NCBI GenBank assembly: GCA_021234155.1
Contig: JAJEKV010000010.1
Span: 5,058,871 to 5,122,870, forward strand
Direction of reading: 5' to 3'
Length of the DNA: 64,000 nucleotides
Source of the DNA: Isoetes taiwanensis
Taxonomy: Eukaryota; Streptophyta; Lycopodiopsida; Isoetales; Isoetaceae
Positions 35,903-47,600 of this stretch are shown piece after piece (the first letter of the stretch is position 1; each line of letters begins with the position of its first letter). The position numbers and the translations under genes were made by a program. The notes beneath the pieces were generated by a model. It made no database searches and was not told the DNA's origin. It saw nothing but the letters and a program-made list of their open reading frames with translations.

Positions 35903-38900
35903 TTAATCTTTATTACTGAAGGAGACAACCCACCAAGAGCAACACCACATGGATGCTTCCAGATGCACCACAGTGATATATTGGTTAACGTGAATCGAAT
36001 CATGTCTGCACCTATGTTGGCTAGAATGGCGGGCCATGATAGCTGACACACTTGTACCACAAACACATCTCCAGAAGTCTCCTATGGTTGGCCAAAAGAA
36101 TAAGTGATCCATTGTCTTTGAGGCTCCACAACCGAGAGGGCAAAGATCATGTTGAACCACTCCCTTATTCATCAACCATGTCATAGTGTAAACTCCTTCT
36201 TGGACTGATCCAGCGGAAGAATTCTATCTTTTTAGAGCACAGGGCAGACCAAGACATGGCCAGTAGGTCCTTGGTTTCTGTCTGGTCTAATCCCAACCTG
36301 CTTGCAGCCTTTAATGCGGAATGTGGCATTAGCAATCCATACAACTTCCTGACTATATACTCTGCTCCATCATCACATAGCCATCTGTCGTTTCCCCCCA
36401 CGACACCAGAAAGCATATTTATATTCACCATAATCTTCCTGAAGATCTTCCTATCCCCTTCACCAGCACCTGGGACTAAAACTTTAAATCTTGTCCACGT
36501 AATCCATCTGTCATTTTCCCACATCTGCTCTACCTTGCAGATTCCAGCGGCCCGCCATTTAATGAACACACGAGGGTGTATAAGTGCAAGGGGAAGCGTA
36601 TTCCTCATCCAAATCCTAGTGTTCCAAAATATGCTTAGCCCCCCTCCCATCGGAGCATACCGCTAAGCTAAAGAGATTCTGCACATCTTGCCAAGCTTCT
36701 AATATTTTCCACATTATTGGGCAGACCTCGGCCCATTGAAAATTTATAGAAATAGGAACCAACCTCATCTCTAGGGGTTGAAGGTTTCCCCTTTATCTTC
36801 CCATGTTTCAGCCAGGCAATAGCCGGAGATGCTTCCTCTTGAATAGCCCTCCATACAAATTTTGCTGCTAGAACCTTCCCTTGAACCATTGGGTCTTTAC
36901 ATCCCAATCCCCCATCTTTCCTATCACGGCACATTTCTGACCACGCAACCCCAGCTATCTCCCCCTCCCCCCCCCAATGAATTTGCGAATAACTACTAGT
37001 AATTGGTCGTATATATACTTTTGTGCCACAATCGCCGAAGAACAATAGATATGAGTAGCGTTGAGGATTGCATTGGCTACTGTCACTCTCCCCATAGTGG
37101 ACAAGGACTTGCAAGACCAGAGGTTAACCTTTTTCCGAATTCTTTCTATGATCGGTGACCAGAGACCTGTCAAATTTTCTCCAAGGTTGAGTGGCATACC
37201 CAAGAGCTTAGTAGTCTCCATAGCTGTCACTATATGGTAGTTCCATGCCCTAACCCTTGTATCAATGTCTTCTTCAAAAGGCCATATGATCTCATACTTA
37301 GCGTGATTCAGCCCAATCCCAGAGATAGAGTAAAAGGACTTTAAAACTTGTTGGAAGGCATGAAAACTCCCATCGTCGTACTTTAGGAAAAGGAAGGTAT
37401 CATCGGCATATTGCATGATAGCCAATTCTTGATTGATGCCTGGAGGGAGTAATCCATTTAGCAATCCCCTGGTCATCAAGCTCTTCACCATACAAGTTAG
37501 GAGATTTGCCATGATTAGAAAAAGGTAAGGAGCAAGGGGACACCCTTGCCTGACCCCCTTTCTGAGCTCGAAGAGACTAGACGGTTGTCCATTTACCAGG
37601 ACAGTTGTTGATGCCAACTTGTTCAACCCCATGACTAGCTCTATGAATTTTACCTCAAAGCCCATATGAGCCATCACCTGCCTTAGCCCACTCCACATGA
37701 GAGAGTCATAGGCTCTACGGAAGTCTAGCTTCAACATCACATAGTTCTGACGGGATAACTTGCACCAATGGAGCCCCTCTCTGGCTGCCAGATAGTTATC
37801 CAAAATGTACTTGCCTGGGAGAAAAGCTGATAGTTCACGTCCAATCAGACGGGCTAAGATTGGTTTCATACGATTGGCAATGACCTTCATGATTACTTTG
37901 TACATCACATTGGTTAGCGCTATTGGTCTCCATTCACTTAGCACCTGGGGCTTATTAACTTTTGGAACCAACGAGATAAAGCTAGTGGCTAGTGCCGGGT
38001 GGAGATATTTAGCTGCCCACGCACCCCTGACTGCTGCAGTAAAGAATGGCCCAAGTATATCCCAAAATTCTATATAGAACTCTCGTGGGAACCCATCAGG
38101 TCCTAGAGACTTGCCAGAAGCTAAGGAACACAGAGTCTTGTAGATTTCTACCTCTTGAGGCTCTTGAAGTAGAAGCACATTTTCTCTTTCTGTCACAAGC
38201 TGGCCTTGTCTCAGGAGGGGGAGCCACTCGGAGCATGTGCTATAGTAGTCATTTGGGAGAGGGTCCTCTTTGAACAACCTCTCGTAACTGTCTCTGAAGA
38301 AGGATTTAATTTCTACCTCCTCTCTAAAAACTTTATTCTGATCATTTATAACCGAAGTGATACTGTTCTCAGCCAACCTTGCTCCTGCCAATCTAAAGAA
38401 ACACCTAAAGCTTTCGTGGTCAACCTCTGCATATCATTTTGTCTTTGATCTAATTGCAGCTCCTCGGGCCTCTTCCTCTTCTATCGCTTTTATTCTGACC
38501 TCTAGCCCTTCCTCAAGTGTCTGATCGACAATATTGAAGGGGTTTAGAATCAAAGCTTGTCTAACTTGCCGAATTTGGTTACATAGGCCAACCTTAATTG
38601 CTTTAGCTTTGGTGGCCCGCAGCTTACCCCAATTTTTTATCCAACATTTCATATCGGCATTCTTCCTGATCCAAACCTTCATACTAGGAAGACCCTCATA
38701 CCTCGACTGGGTAAGAAGATATTCCCTAAATGGTGTACAGAAGAGATCCTTCCCTAGAAGCCCTGTATTAAATTTAAAGGGGTCATTACCTCTTCGTCTG
38801 GCCGAGGGGAGATCTTCAAATACAAGTTTCTGTGGGACATGATCTGACTGGGAAAATGCAAGGCCCCCTTCCACATGACACCGATCCATGAAGGGGGCTG

Positions 38901-39498
38901 AACTGTTAGCCACATAAAATCTGTCTAGTAGGCAATAAACTCTGTCCATGCCTTTTTGTTTATTAGACCACGAGTAGGGAGTATTACAATTGTTGAGAAG
39001 AGAGTCCCATGCCAGTCGCTCCTCACCTAGTAGGTTCCTGTACAGGCCAATTTTTTTATCCCAAATATCTGTCATGTTAAGGTCACCACCTAGTATCCAA
39101 TTAGCCACTGGCTGACTGATCACCCAGTCCTTAATTTCCTTCCATAGGATGGCTCTTTCTGCAGGCTTATTTGTTGCATATATGTTAATCACTCCCCACT
39201 GGGTCCCGTCTGTATCAAATTGCACAGCCTGCCACCTACCGTCTGTCCCCGCATATTGCAATTTACTAGTTAAACCCTTCCATAAAGTTCCCGTACCCCC
39301 TTTGGTGCCTCTGGCAGCACAAGTAAAAGAGGAGTACTGGTTACCTACCCAAGCACCTAAGGAGCTAGCCTCAAAGTCTAGAAGCCTATGCTCTTGTACA
39401 AGTAGGATATCTGCATTCATTGATCTCATTGCAGCTAGCACTCTAGCTCTCTTTAGAGGACCCTTGATTCCCCGAAGGTTCCACGAAACAATCTTCAT
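35903..39498 (-). pseudogene. LINE ORF2: endonuclease, reverse transcriptase, zf-RVT
   Basis: Starts MKIVSWNLRGIKGPLKRARV, an APE-type endonuclease, with ILLVQEHRL, GGDLNMT and FSQSDHVP. A single in-frame TGA (38434-38436) separates it from the reverse transcriptase, which has GPDGFPREFY, LDFRRAYDS, GVRQGCPLAPYLF and the catalytic QYADDTFLF. At a run of ten C (+ strand, about 36967-36976) the frame is lost; it resumes as GGLGCKDPMVQGKVLAAKFV. Further frameshifts follow near 36660 and 36180, after which LCPLGCGASKTMDHLFF gives the zf-RVT domain. Cuts target DNA and copies element RNA in active relatives. Confidence 0.9.
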
Positions 39499-40917
39499 AA
39501 GCTATCTATTCAAGTGACACCACCCCTTGTCGCTTCCCCTCTTGTCAGGATGGCAGAGCAGGCTAGATTTGTTATCCTTTAGTCGTAGCCATTTATGGTA
39601 TGTGTCAGTTTATTTCCCTCTCAAATATCTTTGTGAGGGCCCGATGACACAATGGTGGGTAAGTTTACACCATAGAGGGTATTTTATAGGGAATGACTCT
39701 TTAATCAACCCAGACCACTGTATTAGCCCTATTGCACCCCAACCAATTAAGGAGCCCCTATCCCCTTCCCAGGCGAACAGGGTAATATCCCATCCATTAT
39801 GTTGAGGTTTAAGCCGCTCCCCTCCTTGCCAATGCTGTGGGGGGCTCCCACCCCTGTAAAACCCACCAAATCGACTACCTCTCCAAATTATTAGAGGTGT
39901 CATAGCTAGATATGTAAATTCCTTATTTCTAGTGGCCCATGTCTCTATATTTTGCTTGATAAAAGGCCAACCGTCCCATTCCCCTATCTCTATTATTAGC
40001 AAATTGTCATAGTCATAGCCTTTTAGCTGTTTTTTGTAGCAAGAAAATTTTGACCATAATTTGAGCATCCATATTCCATTGTTTGAACTGAAAGGGTAAT
40101 TTGGTTCCATTGTGGCATTTTTAAACCATATTGAACTGATTGTTACAATAGAACACAAATTAAGGTTCAACAGCATGTCATTGATTTCAGCAGTAACATC
40201 ATTTACAATGTTTGCATCTACAATATTTGCTGAACCATACAAAAATATACTCCAAAACCTGTCCCATACTATTACATTCCTGTTTGCCCAGGCTATCCTA
40301 CTACTCAGCCCATATTCTTCATCTATTCCTCCACTTTTTATGTTTCGAACCTTCTGGCCAGCTTCTCTATTACCCTTCTGGTGTGCCTTTCTACCTAAAG
40401 AAGGCAAAGGAACTGTAGTAATTCCAACTTCCATGAACTGTCCAATACCAGTGCTAATCCTACTATCTGCCGTACTAGCAATCTGAGTATTTTTAGTCGT
40501 GCTTGTGCTGCTATGAGCTGAATTCCATAGACCAGCCCCATATATATTGTAGTCTTAGTGCCATAAACCCAGGTTTCCAGTAACAAACACTAGTCTAACA
40601 CTTAGTTTAGCCAAACATACTTTGAACCTTAACAGACTATATATGATGCATAATTTCAGGCAAAAGCATGAGTAGGAGCTGAGGGAAAACTTACCTCTTT
40701 TAAGAGATGAAACTCCCACCAATCGCTTAACAAAACATACATGCTGCATATGGGATAATGCTCCCGCTATAGGTATACTAGAAGCATTGCATGCTTCATC
40801 CTTTCCGTCCCTTATGACTGATTTCAGAGAGAGCGAGAGAATGTTCATGGAGAACCTTCGCAACTACTCCCGGCACAAAAGACACTTTCTTTTGCTGTTG
40901 TTTCCCCTTTTTCTTTT

Positions 40918-42434
40918 TTAGTACACCGGACAAGGGGCCATGGCATCACCTTCCTCTTCAAAAGCTGATTCCGGGGCCTGATTTTGGTGGCATGGAGCAT
41001 CTACCACCTCATTTGCTACCTTCAGAGGGGCCAGACCCTGATCCTGGCTACAGGCTCCATCTACCATCTCATTTCGTTGCACTTCTATTGCTACTGCCAC
41101 ATGTTTGTCAACTTTTGTATCAGAGTGTGCAACTCCATGCATCATCATATTCTGTGGCACGGTGTCAATATTTGGGGTAAAGACGTCCACCTGAGCAGTC
41201 ACCAAAGTTGATTGGGTGATTGTCAACGCTGACTTGGCAGCAGTCAATGCTGACTGGGTGGTCGGTATCAGCATCGATATTGGTTGTAGACCTGTCATCT
41301 CTCCATTGACTGATAGGTCAATGTCTGGACCAGGGAGGGAAGAGACCACTGGGGATAGATTCAGAGCATTGCTTTGGAGTATCAAGGGTCCCTTTTGAGA
41401 TCCCTCTGCTGCTGCTGCAACCTTAAAGTTGCCATCATCACATTCTTCTACTTCCTTTTGACCAATTGCATGGGTCATACTATCAAGAGCTTCACTAGAC
41501 TAGTCCTCCTGCAAGCTGCTTTTAGTGACTGAACATTCTCCAACTTGCAAATTTGTGTCAGGATTTTTTATGGACAGACTATAGCCACCTCGGCCTTTCC
41601 TTGCATTAGAATAACCTTTTCCTTTACCTTTGGTGGATGCAGGAACTAGAGTGAAACCTTCATCATCTGTTACAGCTGCACCTTTCCCTGTGGAGATGGT
41701 TAAATTTGGTACCACCTGCTGGGGTCACTTGGGACAACACAAATTGTGGAAGCATGAACCACTGCCCCACACATAGTACAAGGAGGTGGCAGGCCAGAAG
41801 TCATCAGCTTAAACAGAACCTTTTTACCGTTAAATAGCCATTAAAGGCGATATGCTCAGGGATGGTCTTCAGGATATCCATGGATATACAAATCCTCGGG
41901 GCCTCATTGTTGCTCATACCCATTGAGATGTATTCTCCAAGAGAGAATGCAATTGATTTGAAGGCCTTCTCTGTCCAATTTCGGACCTTAAATTGATAAG
42001 GGAGACTAAAACTGGAAAGTATAAAGCATCTGGGTTATATGGATCAAATTCCTCGTGCCACCTTTGGAGAAGGAACTGGCCATTCATAGATGAGATCACG
42101 CCCTTTTTAAAGAGAATGTTAGCATCACTTTCCGTAGCAGCTATTATGATGAAATACAGATTGCCAAGCCAGAAGAGCCTAGGTGGAAACCTTGCTCTAC
42201 ACACCGGTTCCAGCACCTTAGTGATTTCCTGAAGGCTTGGGTTTCCTCTTATGATCTTACCAATGAGACCAAGCTTTCGAGACGACGAATACGGTCTGCT
42301 ACCTCTGGAATATGCAGGAAAACACAATCATCTGCTGGGTCAGCTGGAGGACCTTCAAGATCAGAGACACAAGGGATAGTCTTCAGCCCTCCAATTATCT
42401 CATTTGGCGTCGTCATCAATAAAGTTCCAACCAA
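40918..42434 (-). pseudogene. LINE ORF1 (DUF4283-like, zinc knuckle remnant)
   Basis: Pieces in order are VFLHIPEVADRIRRLES, LIGKIIRGNPSLQEI with LLQRWHEEFDPYNPDAL (DUF4283-like RNA-binding fold), a knuckle-like PPPCTMCGAVVHASTIC near 41760, the tail DDEGFTLVPASTKGKGKG, and a low-complexity part with repeated SALTAAKSALTITQSTL. Frameshifts separate the pieces. In related LINEs this protein binds element RNA. Confidence 0.7.
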
Positions 42435-43868
42435 TATGAGCTTTCAAGCCAAGAGGGGCAAACCACCAATGCTTGAGATGGAAGGATTGATGGATCAGCA
42501 AAGAGTAGAAATCTAATGGTACGTCGAACAACTGCAGGATCACCTTGAATCAGCAGACCACCTAGGCAATGAAACTGATCTAGAAATAGAGACCTGTTAT
42601 CTAGAATTGTTGCCCAAAGCTCATTAACAGGTCCTTCAACCCAGCCCCACCACAAATAAACACCATTAGTTAAGATTACTGATCGCGAAATGGAGGCAAT
42701 CCGACTGATGGAATTGGCAGAAGAGATATATGATAACTGGCTAGAAGCATAAAAGGTAGAATCACGAGACGGCATTACCTCATACACGATATAACTCTAC
42801 TGAAACCATTTCACCCATTGAGTGACAGAAAACCATGAACAAGGATATCACCAACAACTTATCTAGTTTAATAGTGCAGATATTAAATGTTGCAGTAGTA
42901 TCCATTTTCAGCTTCCACAAATTGCTTAAGTAGAAATGCAAAAGTGATTGGTCTTCCTCTAGATCTTTTAACTCCTTTTCAAGTTTGTTTTTACATATGA
43001 TCTGCTCATTAATAGATGTAGAGTTCAATGCATTTTGTACCTTGTTCTTGTGCAAAGATTCAATTTGGACAATCTACTCCGAATTTAATTTCTATCTCCA
43101 ACTCACAGTTTGGATTAAGCTTGAACTCCTCTTGTTTTGTGGATAAAACTTTTGTGGCCTGTCTTAAACTATTCTCAACTTCTTCCAATGTCATCTTCTG
43201 TACTTTAGAGGTTTACTTTGTGTTCTTCAAGCTTAGGTATTGATATAGTGCAATTTCAAAAGCAAAAGCAAAGATCAGTTACTTTCTTATAATTCCTGTA
43301 GATTTTTCGACAGAGTGTTTCCAACTTTTCTTGAAAATGCCCCTTTGCACAATGACACTTTATCTTTCTCTTGTTCAGCTTCCTTATCCAAATAGATGCC
43401 TAATCTCGCTCGTAACAACATTTTCCAACTAATTTTCTTCCTCCTAAGGCTTCATCCCAGAATTGCACAGACCCCTTGAGCTGTGAAAAGCAGCATCGCT
43501 CCATTATTCCATCATTAATTGTCCTCCAAACCGCCGAGTTTTCTCGCGCCGAGAAAAGGAGAAAGATAAGGGTCTAACAGGCTTTGACTTCCGCAATTTT
43601 CAGCACTCAAAGTGCATAAATGCTTCATCAAAAAGTGTATTTCACTAGTGATTTTACACCCTATCTCTAAATCAAAGCGAATCCCAATACGAAGAGACGA
43701 TACAAACAAAAAAATAAAAAAAATACAAGGTGATGATAATGATAGAATTTTAATGTCAATGGGAAACCATAGCTTATGGGATACTATGCAACACACCAAG
43801 ATGGGTACCGCCCCCACCACTATACAATGGCTAAAGTGGGCCCTCCCTCCATTAACTTTACAATGCAT
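42435..43868. other. Spacer between LINE and MRL1 upstream region
   Basis: Contains coding-like fragments on the minus strand: about 43180-43020 reads TLEEVENSLRQATKVLSTKQ, a probable coiled coil, with a stop inside. They may be older LINE remains. No intact gene is seen. Confidence 0.4.
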
Positions 43869-44645
43869 GACCATTTTCCCAACGAGGCATTGAACCTATG
43901 ACCTTAGCAAATATAATAATTTGATCAAACTCGGAATATGTTTGGGAGAAATAAGAAATCTTTGAGTTGCCTCATGATGATTGTACATTAGCAAGATCTG
44001 AATTGGTTGAATGATCCTATTGGAGTTGATTATGATGCTATCATGCATGTTTGGATCACTGTTAGCCTCATTCCATGCTTGAGCTAGTTACTCTGAACCA
44101 AGTATCTCGATAAAATTACATAACTGTAGAAGAGGCAACGCAATTACAAAGATGATGATAGGAACGTCAGTGAACCATGAAGCAATTTGATCACCACCCG
44201 TTACATGACATGGACTTTTTGGGATAGGGACGAGATTAGAAGATGAGTATAGGGTACGTGTATGGGGCACATGATGCTAGAACATTATTCAAAAATTAAG
44301 AATAGGAATTTTTGTTTTATTCCCACAATATCCAAATCATTGTGGATACAAAATACTGCTACTGTGTGGCCCGTTTTTACTTATCTTACATTTCCACGTG
44401 GCATAAAGAGGGTGCACGTAGCATGGACGTCCAGATAGGAGCCATAGGAATCTTAGCAAATCGCCACCCTTTAACGCTCGTGTCGGAACGAAGCTGAGCA
44501 TTGCAGCTATGGAAGGGCTCTGTCCTTCCCTCCGACCCAGGCATGGCAGCTATGCTACATTATAAAGAGTTTTTTAGATTTCTTGCATCTTCTGAAAAGA
44601 ATTTTTAGTTTTATTCTGAATTCGACGAACCCACAGACTAGATTG
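43869..44645 (+). promoter_or_regulatory. MRL1 upstream region, duplicated at 1-776
   Basis: The segment up to the start codon is conserved base for base in the copy at the left end of the window. It presumably holds the promoter and 5' untranslated region; no convincing TATA box was fixed. Its short open frames, found in both copies, are not supported as genes. Confidence 0.5.
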
Positions 44646-44669
44646 ATGAATTCTGTATCTGCATTTTAA
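44646..44669 (+). promoter_or_regulatory. Upstream open reading frame of MRL1
   Basis: ATG followed by six codons and TAA (peptide MNSVSAF), ending two bases before the main ATG at 44672. Such a position would let ribosomes re-initiate or compete. It is absent from the pseudogene copy. Confidence 0.55.
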
Positions 44670-44671
44670 GC

Positions 44672-47600
44672 ATGGGGGAAGCTAGATGGGTGATCATTCC
44701 ATCTAATTCCGGCTGTTTCTACATGATGCGATCCCAATGCCAAATGGGTTCTGCTGGAGCTCTAGGAGGAGACAAGCTATGGATTCCAAAGGCCCAGCTA
44801 CAGCAACAAGGGCAATGGCAGATTGCTGCATGCAATAGAGGAAGAAAGAGTAAAAGAAATTTCGAATTTCCTGATGGCAGTTTCATGCACGATACAGCTA
44901 TGGTAGCAGCAGCTCCATCATTTTGTTCTTGCATTAAAAAGAGAAATCCCGAGTCTTCAACATGCTTAGCTTCAGCTTCTGATCACGAGAGTGGATCATT
45001 ACCAAATTCTTCAGCCACGGAAAATGTAGGTTGTAGTGGTATAATTGTGAGTCTGGATATTCCTGATTTGCCGTTGAATTCTGGTAATTCTCAGCAGCTT
45101 TCTTATAGTGACCCTAGAATTGCCAACGTCAAGGCTGTGGTAGATACTGCTGTCGGCAAGAACTCAGACGTTAATTCAGCTGTGGCAATCAATGGTGTGA
45201 AGTCAGGAAGTAGCGGAATTGAGAATGGAACCTGCGCAGAATCAGTTGCTTCAGCTTCTGGTTTTAGCTGGCTAGAAGAGCACAATGGCCTGGAAGTAAG
45301 TATCCAAATTGTTTTCTTCATATACAGTTTATGAGGGCTAAAATCCATAGTTTATTTTTTAATTAAATAATTTGCACCAGTATTTTGCATTTGAAGCTGC
45401 TTAATTCGTCTGTTAATGGCTGAGGTCTATAGCAATAGCTCATCTCTAGTACACTAGTTCAGGACAATGTAGGCAATGCGTTTTAAAAGTATAAACAGAT
45501 AAAAGTTGTGTTTTGTTAGCTAGTATTGCCAGTTATTTATTGACAGACGATCACCAGTAGCTGCACTGTCATGCATGAAAATTCCATTGAGTACTCTAAT
45601 GAGGCACTCTGTATATGTATAAGCACAATGTGTGATCTGTCAAAGGCAAAGCAGCTTCTACGTAAACCAGATACATATTGTGGGTATGTGGACAAGACAA
45701 TGAAGATGCATTATTTCTTTCCCAATTCCTTAATTCACATGGACAAACTTTTGAAATTTCATGCCTTTTGGTGCCCTGAAGCTGATGCAACTTTAATCAG
45801 CTTGGGATAGATGAATTATTGGTGCAACATATCTGTTATATTGGCATAAAAAATGCATGGTTCTTGCTAGTTCTAATAGTAGGGTGGAAAGGATTTCTAT
45901 GTTAATATTTAAACTAAACCAGAGAAAAATTAAACATGGGCCACTTTGTGCATGCACATGGCATTTACAGATAAACAGCACCTATGTTTATAGAAATAGA
46001 GAAATGCATATTGTACTAGAGAGCTGATTCAGCATGTGTCTCTTGCTGTGTAGCTTGCAGAGCTCATTGCTGTGGTGCATCATGAGAATGGAGAGTTGGA
46101 GACAACAGAGGCTTCCATGCATTTACAGCATCAAAATCCAGAGGTGGATGTAGTGGAGGGGAATGGCGCACCTCCTTCTACCTCTTATGCAAGGAGGGAG
46201 CTAGAGTTGCAATGGTCTGACAAATATCTTTCCTCTGATTTGGGGACTCCAAACTCCAATGGTACATTACCATCACCATTGGTCAATGGCAGCAAAAATG
46301 GAACTCCATCTGCCTTGCCAAAATTGGAGCATGGTTCTGGATATAACAAAACCAATGGCTTAGCCAACATCAATGGATCTCTTCTCGCTCATATCCCACT
46401 TAGAGAGAAAGAGGGTTTGCTTCAATTGACTGAAAAGGGGCATACTAAGGACACTTCAAAACCAAGGGAAGATCAAGAGAATTTGCCTAATGGAACAAAG
46501 GAAAATGGAACAGCGCATCTTTTAAACAGCAAAAAAGACAGGAAATCGAAAACAGACAGTGGGAACGGGGCACTTTTAAAAGATAAAAGACAGGACATAA
46601 ATGGTGCTGCATATGGACTGAATGAGTCAGGCAGAGCCCTTGCTTCGTATGAGATGCTTGTCAGGGCTGGCAGGTGTGCATGTCTTAGCAGCAAATTTTC
46701 TCTTTCTGTTTAATAGGTTATAAAGATCCTTTTGTGACTAGGGTGGTATTTCAGACTGCGGGATTGTCTAAACCTTCTTGAAGATCTGGAAAGAAAGGGA
46801 ATGCTAGATATGGATAAGGTGATCTTAACGTTTGTCACAGCAGCTTATATATAGCCATTCAAAAATCTAACATTTTGAAACTCTATTGCAGATTTATCAT
46901 GCAAGATTCTTCCAAACTTGTAAACGTCAGCGGGCCGTGGATTGTGCTTTTAGATTCATGCACTTAATAAAAAATCCATCGTTAAGAACATTCAATGCAG
47001 TTCTTTCAGTTTGCTGTAGTGCAGCTGATGTAGATGGTACGTCTTCGTGCATGCTCCACTTTCTTTGTATTATCCTTTGTGCATCTCATCTTTAGCATCT
47101 GCATGTTTGTAGAAACGCGAAACTGCCTCAAGAATTTCTTTATATTAGCTCAAGTGCTGCCACAATTTTTCTTTGACAGCCTTCTTTCAGATATCCAACC
47201 ATTGACACTATATTGCTTAAGGCTTCAGCTTCCTGAACCGTAGCATCAACAAATGTAGACATAAAAGCCACTACCCTGGCAGAATTTGATTCATGTTATA
47301 TTGGACAGGAAGCTAGACTTGTTTTATGACTATAGCCATGCTACGCATGTCTTTCTTCAAGTGTAAATAATTATGATTTGCTTTTCCATAGGGGCATTCA
47401 GGGCATTTGCTGAGGTTGAGAAGGCAGGGCTTAAGGCTGATTGTATGCTCTTTACCACTTTGCTTTCTACCTGTGCAAAAGCTGGTGAAGTTGACCTGAT
47501 GTTCAAGGCATGATCTACGAAAGACGATTAAAATTCATTTTTTCCCATCATGAAGAATTTTGATAAATTTCTTTGCAGGTCTTTCACGACATGGAAACTA

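Larger units (their letters stand above)
35903..42434 (-). mobile_element. Decayed L1-type LINE retrotransposon
   Basis: Minus-strand order from right to left: ORF1 pieces (42434-40918), a 1.4-kb middle, then ORF2 with endonuclease, reverse transcriptase and a zinc-finger-like C-terminal domain. This is the usual plant L1 arrangement. Both frames carry stops or frameshifts, so it is inactive. The middle (40434-39610) includes a 274-codon frame with a basic start (LPSLGRKAHQKGNREAGQK) that may be the ORF1 tail or inserted sequence. Neither target duplication nor poly-A tail was found. Confidence 0.88.

Noticed and set aside
36256-36666. Plus-strand frame of 136 codons over the LINE
   Set aside because: Antisense shadow of ORF2 coding sequence with no recognisable domain.
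39610-40434. 274-codon minus-strand frame as a separate gene
   Set aside because: It lies between LINE ORF1 and ORF2 in the same orientation and its basic start resembles an ORF1 tail. I keep it as part of the LINE.
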